A stretch of 64,000 nucleotides of DNA, from the NCBI GenBank assembly GCA_001643675.2, contig LSRY02000027.1, forward strand, positions 624,501 through 688,500, read 5' to 3'. Positions 37,701 through 50,866 of this stretch are shown in pieces. Within the stretch, counting starts at the first letter, position 1. The number at the start of each line of letters is the position of its first letter. The DNA comes from Monocercomonoides exilis (Eukaryota; Preaxostyla; Oxymonadida; Polymastigidae). The notes beneath the pieces were generated by a model that was not told where the DNA came from, searched no databases, and saw only the letters and a program-made list of their open reading frames with translations. Position numbers and translations under genes: made by a program.

Positions 37701-40700
37701 AATAAACAAACTCTCCATGATACGCCCAATACGTGTATAAATTGATCGGATCCGCACCGTTCTGATATTTTGTTCCGTAGTAAAATCTGCAATCATCTAT
37801 ATCTGTTACTGGAAGGTAAAAATCAAATTGGGTTACTGGGGCAACTACCTCAAGATCATCGCATTCAACAAATATGTTTTCACCAAACATTGCAGCGTTG
37901 CCGCTGAACAAAAGTGTTGTAAATTGAAATCTATTTGCTTCTTTGGCAATCACTTTCATGAAAATTGCACCTCCCCTTCCTGATGATTCAGAAACGGAAC
38001 ATTCAGTGAAGGAAGATTCTCTAATTTCACAGAAACCATTCGAAGAAACAACAAAGTATTGCGCTCCTCCATTTGTGTATTCGTTGATTAGGTTATTGTT
38101 TGAAAAGTTGCAGTTAGAAATAAATGTTCTCTCATTTTCTTTAATCGCATATTTTCCTAGCGTTCCATTCGATATTCTAGATTCAATGTTTATGAAGCTG
38201 CAGTTTTCAAAGGAAATCTGTGCAGATTGATCATTAGCCTTTGATTTGGCTGTTGATCGCAAAGCCAAAGAATCTCTTTCAAAAAGTTTAAATGGAGCAA
38301 CAGAAAAGTTCAAATCAGAAAGATAACAATTATCCAGAGTAACAGGTCCTGATAGCACTATCATTAACGAACAATAAAGAATTGCATTTCTGTCTTCTTC
38401 TGAAAACGTGACAGATCTCAACTTAGTGCTTTGTGAATTAGAATCAGATTTAATGATCGAAATGAGCGAGCTTGGAAGTTGCCAAGAAATGCAAAATCGA
38501 AGATCAGATAAGCCCAAAGTCTGATTATTAAATATGGCACAGTCAACTACATCAGAGAAAGATGAAGAAATATTAACATTTGAAATTGAAGAATCGTCAG
38601 ATCTCAGTTCGTATCCACTTAACTCTTCTTTAGAGCGTAAAGTGAAATTGGTACAAATGCAGATAGTGAACGAATCGCTTCTTAAATGAAGTTTTGCAAA
38701 ATGGATTGTCTCGCAAGGCTCGCTGGCAGACCCGCACCTCGAAACATCGAGACCTTCGTCAGAAATAAATGTGCTATTTGAGGAATATTCAATCAATAAT
38801 CGAAGAAGATTGAAGTTCACCATCCTTCCATCATTCGTATCATTACCTACAAACGCATTTTCATCATCTGCAAATGCTTCATAGTCAAAATTAAAACTGC
38901 TTTTGCTTACAGACTTGTTGAGATTTGTGCTAATCACAAAAATATTTTTGCCTTTCCAAGCAGAACAATCATTAAATTCAACACTTTTCAAAATTATATC
39001 TTTCGTAGAATTGAGATAAGAATAGATCGCCCCACCATATCCAACAGATTCAATTTCCGCTGTGCATGATTTAAATGAAGAATTATAAATACTGAACTGG
39101 CCATTTTGCTCAGTTAATATGCAAACACTTCCTCCCCTTCTACTTTGCGGAGATGAAACATTTATTAACGAGCAGTTGTTTAGAGATAACGATGAATAAA
39201 CTTGAGTAGAAATAAGAGCTGATGAATTTGTATCTTGAAGTGTTACATTTGTTAATGACCAATCATATAACAAAGCGATACAACTTTCAGCATTTGCATC
39301 AGTTCCTTCAGATTGAGTGAAACAAATAAGTGGAACCTTCGGTAGATTAAGATTTTTTGCTGAAATGTTGATCTCATTCCTTCCTTGTAGAAATGGAGCT
39401 TCAATCATAGAGTGAGAGGGAAAGATTCCTTTGCATATTACATCTTTCATATTCACAGAACCTTTTGCAATTGTAATAAGCGCATAATGAATGTAAGTAT
39501 CAGGATTGTTTTCCTGTTTCTTAAATCCGCAGTTGCATAGTAACAAATTGCTTGCGTTGCAATAGAAAAGAGTATTTGCATTGTTAGTAAACGACTCACT
39601 CAACACAAAATCCAAGTTTGAAAATGATACATCATTTGTCAAACTTATGATTTTGCCTGACGATCCAGATTGAGCGCTAAGACAGTTGAGCTTAGATTGC
39701 AACGAATCAAGAGAATTTACACAAACACCGTCAAGTAAAATTTCTGAGGTTATAGATGATTCTGTGCAAATAATTATTTCTGTTGTGTTGTGTTCGTGAA
39801 TGTTTGATGCAACGTAACAGAAAGAGAGGCAAGGATATTGAATAAAGCCACACACTTCAATATCAATTCCTGCTGCCGACAAATACGCTGTTGTTCCCCT
39901 TTCGAGAAAATAGAAAATCAGAGGAATAATAATATTGCTCTGTGTCTCAATTGAGCCACACATTGAATGAATTGTTGTATTATCGATGTCCAAATACTGC
40001 GCAAATGGCAAGGAGGTATTTGTAATGCACCTTGATAATCTGTCCGAACTGACAAACAAATCATTTCCATATTTCGCAGCATTCGGTTTTTCTCTTTGAA
40101 AATCTGGCTCAGAAACAACAAAAGATACTCTGTTAGATGGAGAACAAATGAAAATACCTCCACCACAACCTGAATTTGGTTCAGTAGATGTAGTGCACCC
40201 CAAAAACGAGCAACAGCCGATGAATGATGCACCGCAAACTGTATTCAAATAAATTGCTCCTCCGCACGAAATAATATCTTTAACAGAAGTATTAGAAAAA
40301 GTGCAATTGAAAACACTAATCTGACAATTGTGATCATATGCATCATTAATGAAAACGCATGAACCATTTTCTTGTAGCGTGCAGATTTTTTGAAAAGAGC
40401 AGTTAGAAATATTCAAATTTGATATGCATCTTCCGTAAACGATGCTGCCGATGTTAAATTGCAATTCAGTAAATCGCGAGTCAGAAATGTTAATATCCAC
40501 GTTATTCGAATTTGCAGCAAATATGTGCACAGTTGAAAAGCTTAGCAAAGATGCAGAAAAATTACAAATACGAATACCTCCTCCACAAATTAGTGCAAAT
40601 CCATAATCAATTTCGTTTTCATAACTTTGAATCCCACAATTGCTCAAATTCAGGGTTTCTGAATCAATCATGAACACTGACGTTCTTCCGTTCAGCGATT

Positions 40701-43700
40701 TAGTCAAATTAAACATTATATTATTGAAATTTGAATTCATTTTTGTAATAATTAGCGCGTCAAAGACATGTTCATTCGGCGATTGTACTGCAAAGCCATT
40801 TGACACAGAGCAAGATAATGAACTTACGTTCCATTCATCACCATCAAACATGTATTCAACATCAAAAGCAAAAGGCTGCGAAATAAACAAATTATGAGAT
40901 TCAGAGCCAAATCGCGATTCGGACGAAATGTTCAAGGAACAGCAAGGATAGTTAGCAAATCCACAGGCAGAGAAATCGGCTCCGCTTGTCCCATTTACAT
41001 AAATCGGCAATGACAAATTCCTCAAATAGAGAACAAGCGGAATAATTAATTGTTCTTCGGTTGTGTCTCTTTCAATTCCTGAATATGATATTTCGTCTGT
41101 TAAATCAATTTCAAAACTAAGTGTTGTAAAATTAATTTTTCTGAACAAATTGCTTGCGTTAACAAATACATTTGCACCCTCGTTTGCCGAACACTGTTCG
41201 AATGTGATGCTGTTCAGCTCGAATTCAGAGGAATCATCTTCAAACAGCAAATAAATTCCTCCTCCAAATCCTTTTGTGCCTTCACCATTGGTTTCCGCAC
41301 AGCAACCACAAAACGAAGATGAATCATTCACAACAATTTGACTTGATCCAGCAAGATGAGCATATATTCCTCCTCCTTTGATGCTTTCTCCAATAACTCC
41401 AATGTTTTTGAAGCTGCACTTCTCGATTAAAATATAAACATCCTCCACCAAATCAGAAGATCCGTATTTGTAGCAAAGCAAACCTCCATTGCCATCCTTC
41501 CTTGTAATTTCAGAAAATGATCCATTCTTCAATGATATGTTTTTCCCTCTGTCAACAATAATTGGTGAACTCTTAAAATGACTGTTAAATCTTAAATCAA
41601 AATCTCTAAGTTTTAAGTCTCCTCCAAGAACTGCTATTATGCTATATGGGATATTTTCAGAATGCGAAGGAAATGAGAAATAAAAATGTGACATCTCCAG
41701 AGAAGAAAATGAGCAGATGAAATATTTATGAACATCGCTCAATTCAATCGGCATCTCAAATATCAAATAACTAAAATTAGTTTCTGATTTGCATAAAATA
41801 AGTCCCTCATGTGAAGCATCCTCGTTATCAGAAATTGATACATTGGCTTCATGATAAAATTCTCCCTTTATACAAACGGCATAGTTTTCAATTAATATTT
41901 CACTACTAATAGTTGACACATTACGAATCAAAATTGTTCCAAAATCGACAGAAATAATCCTTTTCACGCAATACTCGATGCTGTAGCATGCAAAAAATGA
42001 AAACCCACACCGCGAATGGTCTGCCCCTTTGCTGCCGTCCGCATACACCTGCCCCTCCAGCTTGCACAAATAAATATATAACGGTATTACAGGCTCTCCT
42101 CTCCCATCCTCGCTCCCGCTCAGATCATCCAGATCCTCCGGCACCACAGAGGCATCCACAAATCTCATCGATGCCTCATTGATCTTCTGCTCTAGAAATA
42201 CCCCTCCCTCACACTGCACATACACATCCTTCCCATGCTTCGCCTTGTTTTCCCCAGGCGCCCCAAACTTACACCCGCTCGATATTTCAAACTCGCTCGA
42301 TGGCTCCATCAGTCGCAAATATATCCCCCCTCCAAGCCCATCCCCAGTGCTCCCTCCTCCTGCCTGGCATCCTCCAAAATGACTTTCATTTATATGTATC
42401 GCGTCGTTACCGTGCAAACTCGCACAAACACCCCCGCCATTCCCTTCACTCGCGCTCGCATTACATCTCGTTACATTGCACCCAACAATTTCAACGCTTC
42501 TTCTTTGCGCCCTTGCCCCACTGCTTTTCGCAAAAATACTCCCTCCCAGTCCATTGATCCCAACCTCCGTGAATACACATTCTCTTATCCTCGCCGCATT
42601 CCATTCGCTCATCGTAATAAGCATCGTGTCAAATATTAATCTTTCAAAATTACATCTATTAAGATAGAAATCCCCTCGATTGATCACTATCACACTAATT
42701 CTAATATGCGAAGCACCTGATCCCATTCTTATCGAACAATTACTCAGCTCAAGCAACTCTTCCGAACTTATAATCGCTTTCCGCCCTCCATTCATTTCTC
42801 CTTTAATCTCAAAATCCAAATTCGTAAAGTTCGTCCTTAACTTGCATAAAATAAGCCCATCCTGCGTTACAGTGCCGCTATCGTTTATACCAATATTCCC
42901 TCGCTCCTCTTTCGACAAAATATCCACCGGAAATTTCTCAATGCACAGCTCACAACCCACAGATGCAGTGTTCACAACATTGATCTTCGTCAAATTTATA
43001 TCCAATCTCTTCTTCACGCAATACTCGATGCTGTAGCATGCAAAAAATGAAAACCCACACCGCGAATGGTCTGCCCCTTTGCTGCCGTCCGCATACACCT
43101 GCCCTCCAGCTTGCACAAATAAATATATAACGGTATTACAGGCTCTCCTCTCCCATCCTCGCTCCCGCTCAGATCATCCAGATCCTCCGGCACCACAGAG
43201 GCATCCACAAATCTCATCGATGCCTCATTGATCTTCTGCTCTAGAAATACCCCTCCCTCACACTGCACATACACATCCTTCCCATGCTTCGCCTTGTTTT
43301 CCCCAGGCGCCCCAAACTTACACCCGCTCGATATTTCAAACTCGCTCGATGGCTCCATCAGTCGCAAATATATCCCCCCTCCAAGCCCATCCCCAGTGCT
43401 CCCTCCTCCTGCCTGGCATCCTCCAAAATGACTTTCATTTATATGTATCGCGTCGTTACCGTGCAAACTCGCACAAACACCCCCGCCATTCCCTTCACTC
43501 GCGCTCGCATTACATCTCGTTACATTGCACCCAACAATTTCAACGCTTCTTCTTTGCGCCCTTGCCCCACTGCTTTTCGCAAAAATACTCCCTCCCAGTC
43601 CATTGATCCCAACCTCCGTGAATACACATTCTCTTATCCTCGCCGCATTCCATTCGCTCATCGTAATAAGCATCGTGTCAAATATTAATCTTTCAAAATT

Positions 43701-46700
43701 ACATCTATTAAGATAGAAATCCCCTCGATTGATCACTATCACACTAATTCTAATATGCGAAGCACCTGATCCCATTCTTATCGAACAATTACTCAGCTCA
43801 AGCAACTCTTCCGAACTTATAATCGCTTTCCGCCCTCCATTCATTTCTCCTTTAATCTCAAAATCCAAATTCGTAAAGTTCGTCCTTAACTTGCATAAAA
43901 TAAGCCCATCCTGCGTTACAGTGCCGCTATCGTTTATACCAATATTCCCTCGCTCCTCTTTCGACAAAATATCCACCGGAAATTTCTCAATGCACAGCTC
44001 ACAACCCACAGATGCAGTGTTCACAACATTGATCTTCGTCAAATTTATATCCAATCTCTTCTTCACGCAATACTCGATGCTGTAGCATGCAAAAAATGAA
44101 AACCCACACCGCGAATGGTCTGCCCCTTTGCTGCCGTCCGCATACACCTGCCCTCCAGCTTGCACAAATAAATATATAACGGTATTACAGGCTCTCCTCT
44201 CCCATCCTCGCTCCCGCTCAGATCATCCAGATCCTCCGGCACCACAGAGGCATCCACAAATCTCATCGATGCCTCATTGATCTTCTGCTCTAGAAATACC
44301 CCTCCCTCACACTGCACATACACATCCTTCCCATGCTTCGCCTTGTTTTCCCCAGGCGCCCCAAACTTACACCCGCTCGATATTTCAAACTCGCTCGATG
44401 GCTCCATCAGTCGCAAATATATCCCCCTCCAAGCCCATCCCCAGTGCTCCCTCCTCCTGCCTGGCATCCTCCAAAATGACTTTCATTTATATGTATCGCG
44501 TCGTTACCGTGCAAACTCGCACAAACACCCCCGCCATTCCCTTCACTCGCGCTCGCATTACATCTCGTTACATTGCACCCAACAATTTCAACGCTTCTTC
44601 TTTGCGCCCTTGCCCCACTGCTTTTCGCAAAAATACTCCCTCCCAGTCCATTGATCCCAACCTCCGTGAATACACATTCTCTTATCCTCGCCGCATTCCA
44701 TTCGCTCATCGTAATAAGCATCGTGTCAAATATTAATCTTTCAAAATTACATCTATTAAGATAGAAATCCCCTCGATTGATCACTATCACACTAATTCTA
44801 ATATGCGAAGCACCTGATCCCATTCTTATCGAACAATTACTCAGCTCAAGCAACTCTTCCGAACTTATAATCGCTTTCCGCCCTCCATTCATTTCTCCTT
44901 TAATCTCAAAATCCAAATTCGTAAAGTTCGTCCTTAACTTGCATAAAATAAGCCCATCCTGCGTTACAGTGCCGCTATCGTTTATACCAATATTCCCTCG
45001 CTCCTCTTTCGACAAAATATCCACCGGAAATTTCTCAATGCACAGCTCACAACCCACAGATGCAGTGTTCACAACATTGATCTTCGTCAAATTTATATCC
45101 AATCTCTTCTTCACGCAATACTCGATGCTGTAGCATGCAAAAAATGAAAACCCACACCGCGAATGGTCTGCCCCTTTGCTGCCGTCCGCATACACCTGCC
45201 CCTCCAGCTTGCACAAATAAATATATAACGGTATTACAGGCTCTCCTCTCCCATCCTCGCTCCCGCTCAGATCATCCAGATCCTCCGGCACCACAGAGGC
45301 ATCCACAAATCTCATCGATGCCTCATTGATCTTCTGCTCTAGAAATACCCCTCCCTCACACTGCACATACACATCCTTCCCATGCTTCGCCTTGTTTTCC
45401 CCAGGCGCCCCAAACTTACACCCGCTCGATATTTCAAACTCGCTCGATGGCTCCATCAGTCGCAAATATATCCCCCCTCCAAGCCCATCCCCAGTGCTCC
45501 CTCCTCCTGCCTGGCATCCTCCAAAATGACTTTCATTTATATGTATCGCGTCGTTACCGTGCAAACTCGCACAAACACCCCCGCCATTCCCTTCACTCGC
45601 GCTCGCATTACATCTCGTTACATTGCACCCAACAATTTCAACGCTTCTTCTTTGCGCCCTTGCCCCACTGCTTTTCGCAAAAATACTCCCTCCCAGTCCA
45701 TTGATCCCAACCTCCGTGAATACACATTCTCTTATCCTCGCCGCATTCCATTCGCTCATCGTAATAAGCATCGTGTCAAATATTAATCTTTCAAAATTAC
45801 ATCTATTAAGATAGAAATCCCCTCGATTGATCACTATCACACTAATTCTAATATGCGAAGCACCTGATCCCATTCTTATCGAACAATTACTCAGCTCAAG
45901 CAACTCTTCCGAACTTATAATCGCTTTCCGCCCTCCATTCATTTCTCCTTTAATCTCAAAATCCAAATTCGTAAAGTTCGTCCTTAACTTGCATAAAATA
46001 AGCCCATCCTGCGTTACAGTGCCGCTATCGTTTATACCAATATTCCCTCGCTCCTCTTTCGACAAAATATCCACCGGAAATTTCTCAATGCACAGCTCAC
46101 AACCCACAGATGCAGTGTTCACAACATTGATCTTCGTCAAATTTATATCCAATCTCTTCTTCACGCAATACTCGATGCTGTAGCATGCAAAAAATGAAAA
46201 CCCACACCGCGAATGGTCTGCCCCTTTGCTGCCGTCCGCATACACCTGCCCCTCCAGCTTGCACAAATAAATATATAACGGTATTACAGGCTCTCCTCTC
46301 CCATCCTCGCTCCCGCTCAGATCATCCAGATCCTCCGGCACCACAGAGGCATCCACAAATCTCATCGATGCCTCATTGATCTTCTGCTCTAGAAATACCC
46401 CTCCCTCACACTGCACATACACATCCTTCCCATGCTTCGCCTTGTTTTCCCCAGGCGCCCCAAACTTACACCCGCTCGATATTTCAAACTCGCTCGATGG
46501 CTCCATCAGTCGCAAATATATCCCCCCTCCATATCCATCAAGGGCTGTACAACTGCTATAAAATGTGTTTTGTACTGTTGATCCAATTGTTATTTTTCCA
46601 TTATTATTCACTATAAAACTTGTTGCGCTTCCATTTCCATTTTTGCAGCAACACTTTGTAAAATTTGTGTTGTTTATAGTAATGAATTGATTATTTACAG

Positions 46701-49026
46701 ATTTTTCAATGACGGCTCCGCTTCCATAATTTTTTGTAATATCATTAAAAGTGCATTTATCGAAAACAATTGAAGCATTTTCCCATTGGAAAAGCGAAGA
46801 ATCAGCTAATGTAAAACTTGAAATGTTTACTAAGTTAAGAGTTACAATTCCTGATTGCAAAATAAAAACAGATCTTGTGTGAATATTTGTTGGATTATCC
46901 GTTCCGATAAAACAATTGATAATACTCAAATTTGAACCGCCAACATTTATAAAGCTGTTTTTTGAGTTACACTTGAAAGTGAGGTTATATAAATTGAGAA
47001 CTCCATTTGACAATTTCATCATAGGATCAAAGCTTGATGCAACTGTTTTCTGTGATAAGCTCGAATTTACATTAATGAATTTGCTATTTATCTCAACTGA
47101 TTGTAATTCATTTGTGTCAGATTTTAAAACAATCGGATATGCTGCTGAATTGCTCCATCGCTGTGAAGTCACATATGCAACAGTCTTGCAAGGTGAATTT
47201 TCGTATCCGCATGTTGAATTATCTGCTCCTGTGCTTTCAACATAAAAGGTATCCATAACTTCTTCTGTTTTATTAAAATCCTTAATATCGTCCACGATTT
47301 CTTCTTTGTCTTCTTCTCTTTTATCCTCATTTTGTGTAAGCCAATCTCTCCAGTCAGCATTTACGTAATCATCACAGTAAACTGAAAAAGATTTATCGTA
47401 TGGTTTCCCGTTGTATTTGCTGGATATTGAGTAAGACTCATTATCAAATGGACTAATGCTCCATCCCTTGCTACACCACAATGTGAAATCTCGTGCACCA
47501 TTATTATCAGGATCAGTTGCAATATTATCCCGAAATCTGCATTCAAAAAATATCTTTTGGTTTGTTTCGCTGTCATTGGATGCTTCATAAAAAAAACCTC
47601 CACCATCACTTGCACTACAATTAATCCACCATGTACTAATTGCAGATACTCTTTGACTGTTGATATAGTTGTAAATCACTCCTCCTCCATATCCCATTTC
47701 ACCTGCTTTGCAATTTGAAAAAACGCAATAGTTTACTCCTTCGTTTTCTTCTTCGTTTTTTTTCTGTAATGAATATATTTCGTCAGCTGCTGTCCATTCA
47801 GCTCCACCTCCATCATTGGAGCTGCAATTAATAAAATAGCATTCAGACCACACACAAAAAAGTGCAATGGTAAAAGAAGTCCCTCCTCCTGAAAAAGAAG
47901 AAGTACAGTATTTCACTATCATTTGAGTAAACAAAGCACGCTTCACATTCTCACATTTCATTCCTCCACCAGATTCGTTTGCTGAGCAGCCTTCTAATTG
48001 GCCTTGAGTCACTTCAAAAACTGTATCAAAATCACTGGAACAAAATATTCCTCCTCCTTTATTTCCGCAAGAACAATTTATTAGATATGTGTAATTTAAT
48101 AGTAAAAAATTTGCATTCATACTGTAAATTGCCCCACCATTATCAGATGAATGACAGTTATTAAATGTGCAATTTTTAATTTTCAAATTAGCAGCTGCAT
48201 TTAAATATATAGCTCCACCAGAATTGCCAGTGCAGTTATTCCACACACAATCTTCAAATGTTTTGTCTTCAGTGATAATCTCTCTTGTTTTTTGTTCGCT
48301 GTTTGGTGTTTCAGCAGGCTTGAAGCGTCGGCAGTAATCAAATGAACAGTTATAAGATGAAAAAGAAGTTGAGCGATCGTTTATAGATCTTAAAATACTT
48401 CCATCCAGAACATCATTAACATGGTTAAATGAGCATCCACTTATTAGAATTGAAGAAGAATCTGAAGAAATGGGAGTATGCTTAACATCTTTATAATAAG
48501 ATATATTTGAAAAAAAGCATTGTCCAACTACAGCTGTTTCGATATTATTTGAGAAAAAATAAGGTGCGGAAGCTACTTGAAAAGAAGAAAATGATGATGA
48601 AATAATATTTATGCACCCGAAATGCAAATTTGATGGAAGTGGAAAAGAATGCGTAATAAGAGAATTGCAAATATTAGATGATGAATCAAAATGAAGTGAA
48701 TCATTAATTAAACTTAGAAAGCCTCCAGAACATAAAAATACACTCTGTGTTCTAACTAAAAGTTCAACAACTGAATTCTCCAAAAAAAATGAAGATAAGT
48801 TGTCAATAAAAACAGAGTTATCAGGGAAGTTATGTAGAAGCTTTGAATTTTCAATTCTAATGGTAGAGTTCTCAATTTTAATTATTGACGAAATGCAGCT
48901 ATAATTACCAAAATTAGTGCTAAAAGGTTCGTTATATTTGAGAAGGTTTATTGAATTGTCGTGATAAACTGCTTCTAAATCTGATGATAAAAAGCATAAG
49001 AAAAAAATTAAAAATTTCGTAATCAT
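31702..49026 (-). CDS. Giant beta-helix (Pmp-like) type I membrane surface protein with internal tandem repeats
   Basis: The start is the ATG at 49026 with a signal peptide (MITKFLIFFLCFLSS). The frame is open 49026-44407 and again 43116-31702. Between them lie three single-base losses in C runs of the repeat array (44423-44427, 44151-44153, 43102-43104) that together restore the original frame, so I treat this as one gene of about 5775 residues. Twelve units begin with a motif like YV(N/S)..GAD.S.CGF...PC.S(I/L). Each is followed by beta-helix rungs rich in GGGI(Y/F), NCSF and N-glycosylation sites. Near the C-terminus, PWWIILIVIGALVIVTVIVA (about 33470) is the membrane helix. It is followed by a cytoplasmic tail of about 590 residues with three Lys-rich clusters. 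The protein is likely an adhesin or coat protein; its ligand is unknown. If the frameshifts are real, it would be a broken gene or two genes. Confidence 0.75.
41963..46531. repeat. 1,050-bp tandem repeat array, about 4.35 copies
   Basis: The landmark gctgccgtcc recurs at 42031, 43081, 44130, 45178 and 46228, so the periods are 1050, 1049, 1048 and 1050 bp. Apart from three missing C bases I see essentially identical copies. The right-hand copy is partial (it ends near 46531) and the left end is near 41963. One unit equals 350 codons, that is, exactly one beta-helix domain of the surrounding protein. The repeat is visibly richer in C (plus strand) than its flanks and differs from neighbouring domains in codon choice. 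Confidence 0.95.
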
Positions 49027-49273
49027 CAATTTTTAACTCATGTTATGGCATTGATCTTTTTATTCTCAAATTAATGATAAATATGTTCAATGCTTTAATT
49101 GAGTGAACAAAATCAAAAAAAAATTAATTATCTGGCATCAAATTGATGTTTTTATTTTAAATCATAATCATCGAATTAAGCCGGATTATTTACAAATTGA
49201 AGAGAAAAAAGAAGCTTTCAGATAATTAATCAACTATTAAATTTTGTGATGAAATGATTAAGCGCTTCTCAGT
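49027..49273. other. Short intergenic spacer
   Basis: About 250 bp of AT-rich DNA lie between the stop of the small membrane protein gene and the start of the giant beta-helix gene, both on the minus strand. It presumably holds the promoter of the latter; no motif was identified. Confidence 0.5.
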
Positions 49274-49973
49274 TTAACTGAGAGATGAATTATTAAATGT
49301 TTCTTTTTCACTTTCCTTAGTTATGGGAACTTTTTCGTTAAAAGATTCATTAAATAATTCGTTGATGGTATACATTGGCTCGTCTGCACCTTCAACATCT
49401 TTTTTTGATGCCTTCACAATTTGACGATCAAATACTTCCTTGTAAATGAAAAGCAAAATGATCTATAAAAATGATTAAAGGTAAATACTTAACTTGTATT
49501 TAACTATTTAAAGAACTCAAACATTCGATATTTCAAGGAAGAGAGCCGCAAAAAGATAGCTCAGTCCTAAGCCCAGTGGTACTTGAGCAACAAGCAATCC
49601 CACTCCATGAAAGAATTCTGCCACACCTGCGGAAGAAGCGAGAAAAGACGATATAAGTCCAAGAAATAGAATAAGCGTGTATGGATATTTCCTGAAATAT
49701 TAGATATGATTTATAAAGTTGAGTAATTTTTCTCTAATGTTGCATACAGAAGCCAAAACATAATTAAGGAAGATGTTGCAGATAAAGACATTGCAAAAAC
49801 AGAAAAATTCCCGCCAAAAATCAATGGTGTAATTGTTGTTACTGAAAAAATCATTGCAACAATTGATGATGCCACTGCATCTGATTTTACCTTATCATCC
49901 CACTAAAAATGTTGGATTCCTCTTATATTAACAGCGAATAAAAAATTTTTAACATAACTTTAAAAGTGTTCAT
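49274..49973 (-). CDS. Small four-helix membrane protein, family not recognised
   Basis: Exons are 49973-49959, 49902-49748, 49691-49523 and 49462-49274, all in phase, giving 175 residues. Donors are GTTATG, GTATGC and GTTTGA; acceptors are TTTAG, TTCAG and ATAG. The first exon is only five codons (MNTFK). Four hydrophobic segments follow: SIVAMIFSVTTITPLIF, FAMSLSATSSLIMFWLL, YTLILFLGLISSFLA and LSYLFAALFLEIS..ILLFIY. The sequence AGVAEFFHGVGLLVAQVPLG connects the last two, and the acidic C-terminal tail is hydrophilic. The gene is divergent from the small gene at 50152, with 178 bp between starts. The layout recalls four-helix endomembrane or ciliary transition-zone proteins, but I see no decisive motif and do not assign a family. 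Confidence 0.75.
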
Positions 49974-50151
49974 CCAAAATACAAATCAGCAAAAAAAGAA
50001 AAATATCTTTGCAAATTAATGCTAAATAGATTTATACATACATCGAAATACAGTTGCGAAATGTTAGCTTTTTTGAATAAACAATACTGTAAAAATTTCA
50101 GAAAATAATAAATTATGGGTAGAAAGTTTAGATATTCTGCTTATTTTATTG

Positions 50152-50707
50152 ATGTCCACAGACTATTCTACGGAAGGCGGCCATAGATCAGATGAACTTA
50201 GACATTTAACCCGCACATATTCTTTGGGGGCAAAAATCGGAAATTGGTATTTAAGTACTGAATAGTGTAATTGCTTTTGTTATTGAATTATTTATTGCTA
50301 TAGGTTTGAAGATTATGCATTGAAGGATTATGATGTTACGCCAACATCTGATGTGTGTTTTTCATGAGTTTTACAATCACTTTTTTGTTTTTTTTACCTG
50401 ATTTTTATTTTTTTAGGATCCAGCTTTTAAAACAATGTACAAAGAGCAAACACAATATGTTGCAGAACGCTCTGGAAGGACAATGGATAGAACTTTTCAA
50501 CATGCAACTGCTTATGAACCTTTTCCTGAATCAGAAATGCGTTCTGCTTATCGTTCTCCCAAAGAACAAACTGCCCGTTCATTCAAGGGTCAAAGGAGTT
50601 TTACGACTGACAAATCGGCATATGACCACTACGTTACTCGGTGGACAAGAGGGCCAACTGGAGAGACGCAAACTCAGGTGGTGCATAGAGACTTTCGAAA
50701 AAAATGA
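50152..50707 (+). CDS. Small 144-residue soluble protein, not recognised
   Basis: Exons are 50152-50246, 50304-50352 and 50417-50707, with introns of 57 nt (GTATTT...ATAG) and 64 nt (GTGTGT...TTAG). Phases agree and the frame ends with TGA. The protein starts MSTDYSTEGGHRSDELRHL and is hydrophilic, with many Thr, Tyr, Arg and Glu, no signal peptide and no membrane helix. Irregular short Tyr/Phe-containing segments (DPAFKTMYKEQTQ, AYEPFPESE, SFTTDKSAYDHYVTRW) resemble the style of axonemal microtubule inner proteins. That is only an impression and I assign no family. It is convergent with the UBXN1-like gene (159 bp between stops). Confidence 0.7.
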
Positions 50708-50866
50708 ATGCTGATGATATAATTTTTTACAAAAAAATCAGGAAAAAAATTGTGAAGAAAATTAAAGCATTGCTAATATTTGCAATTTATTGTTTTTTAG
50801 AAAGTTTATTTTTTTCGTTATGAGCATTAATAATTCAAATTTAACATTAACTTTCAGTTTTCAATG

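Noticed and set aside
44063-44467. Separate small gene starting MPGRRREHWGW on the minus strand
   Set aside because: It is the frame between two single-base losses of the repeat array. Its sequence is the same beta-helix unit, so it belongs to the giant gene.
41963-46531. CRISPR-like array
   Set aside because: The period is 1,050 bp with no short repeat-spacer pattern, and the units lie within a long coding frame of a eukaryote.
42179-46561. Repeated plus-strand open frames of 60-134 residues with identical sequence every ~1050 bp
   Set aside because: They are antisense shadows of the minus-strand tandem repeat in the beta-helix gene. They repeat only because the DNA repeats, and they show no coding features of their own.
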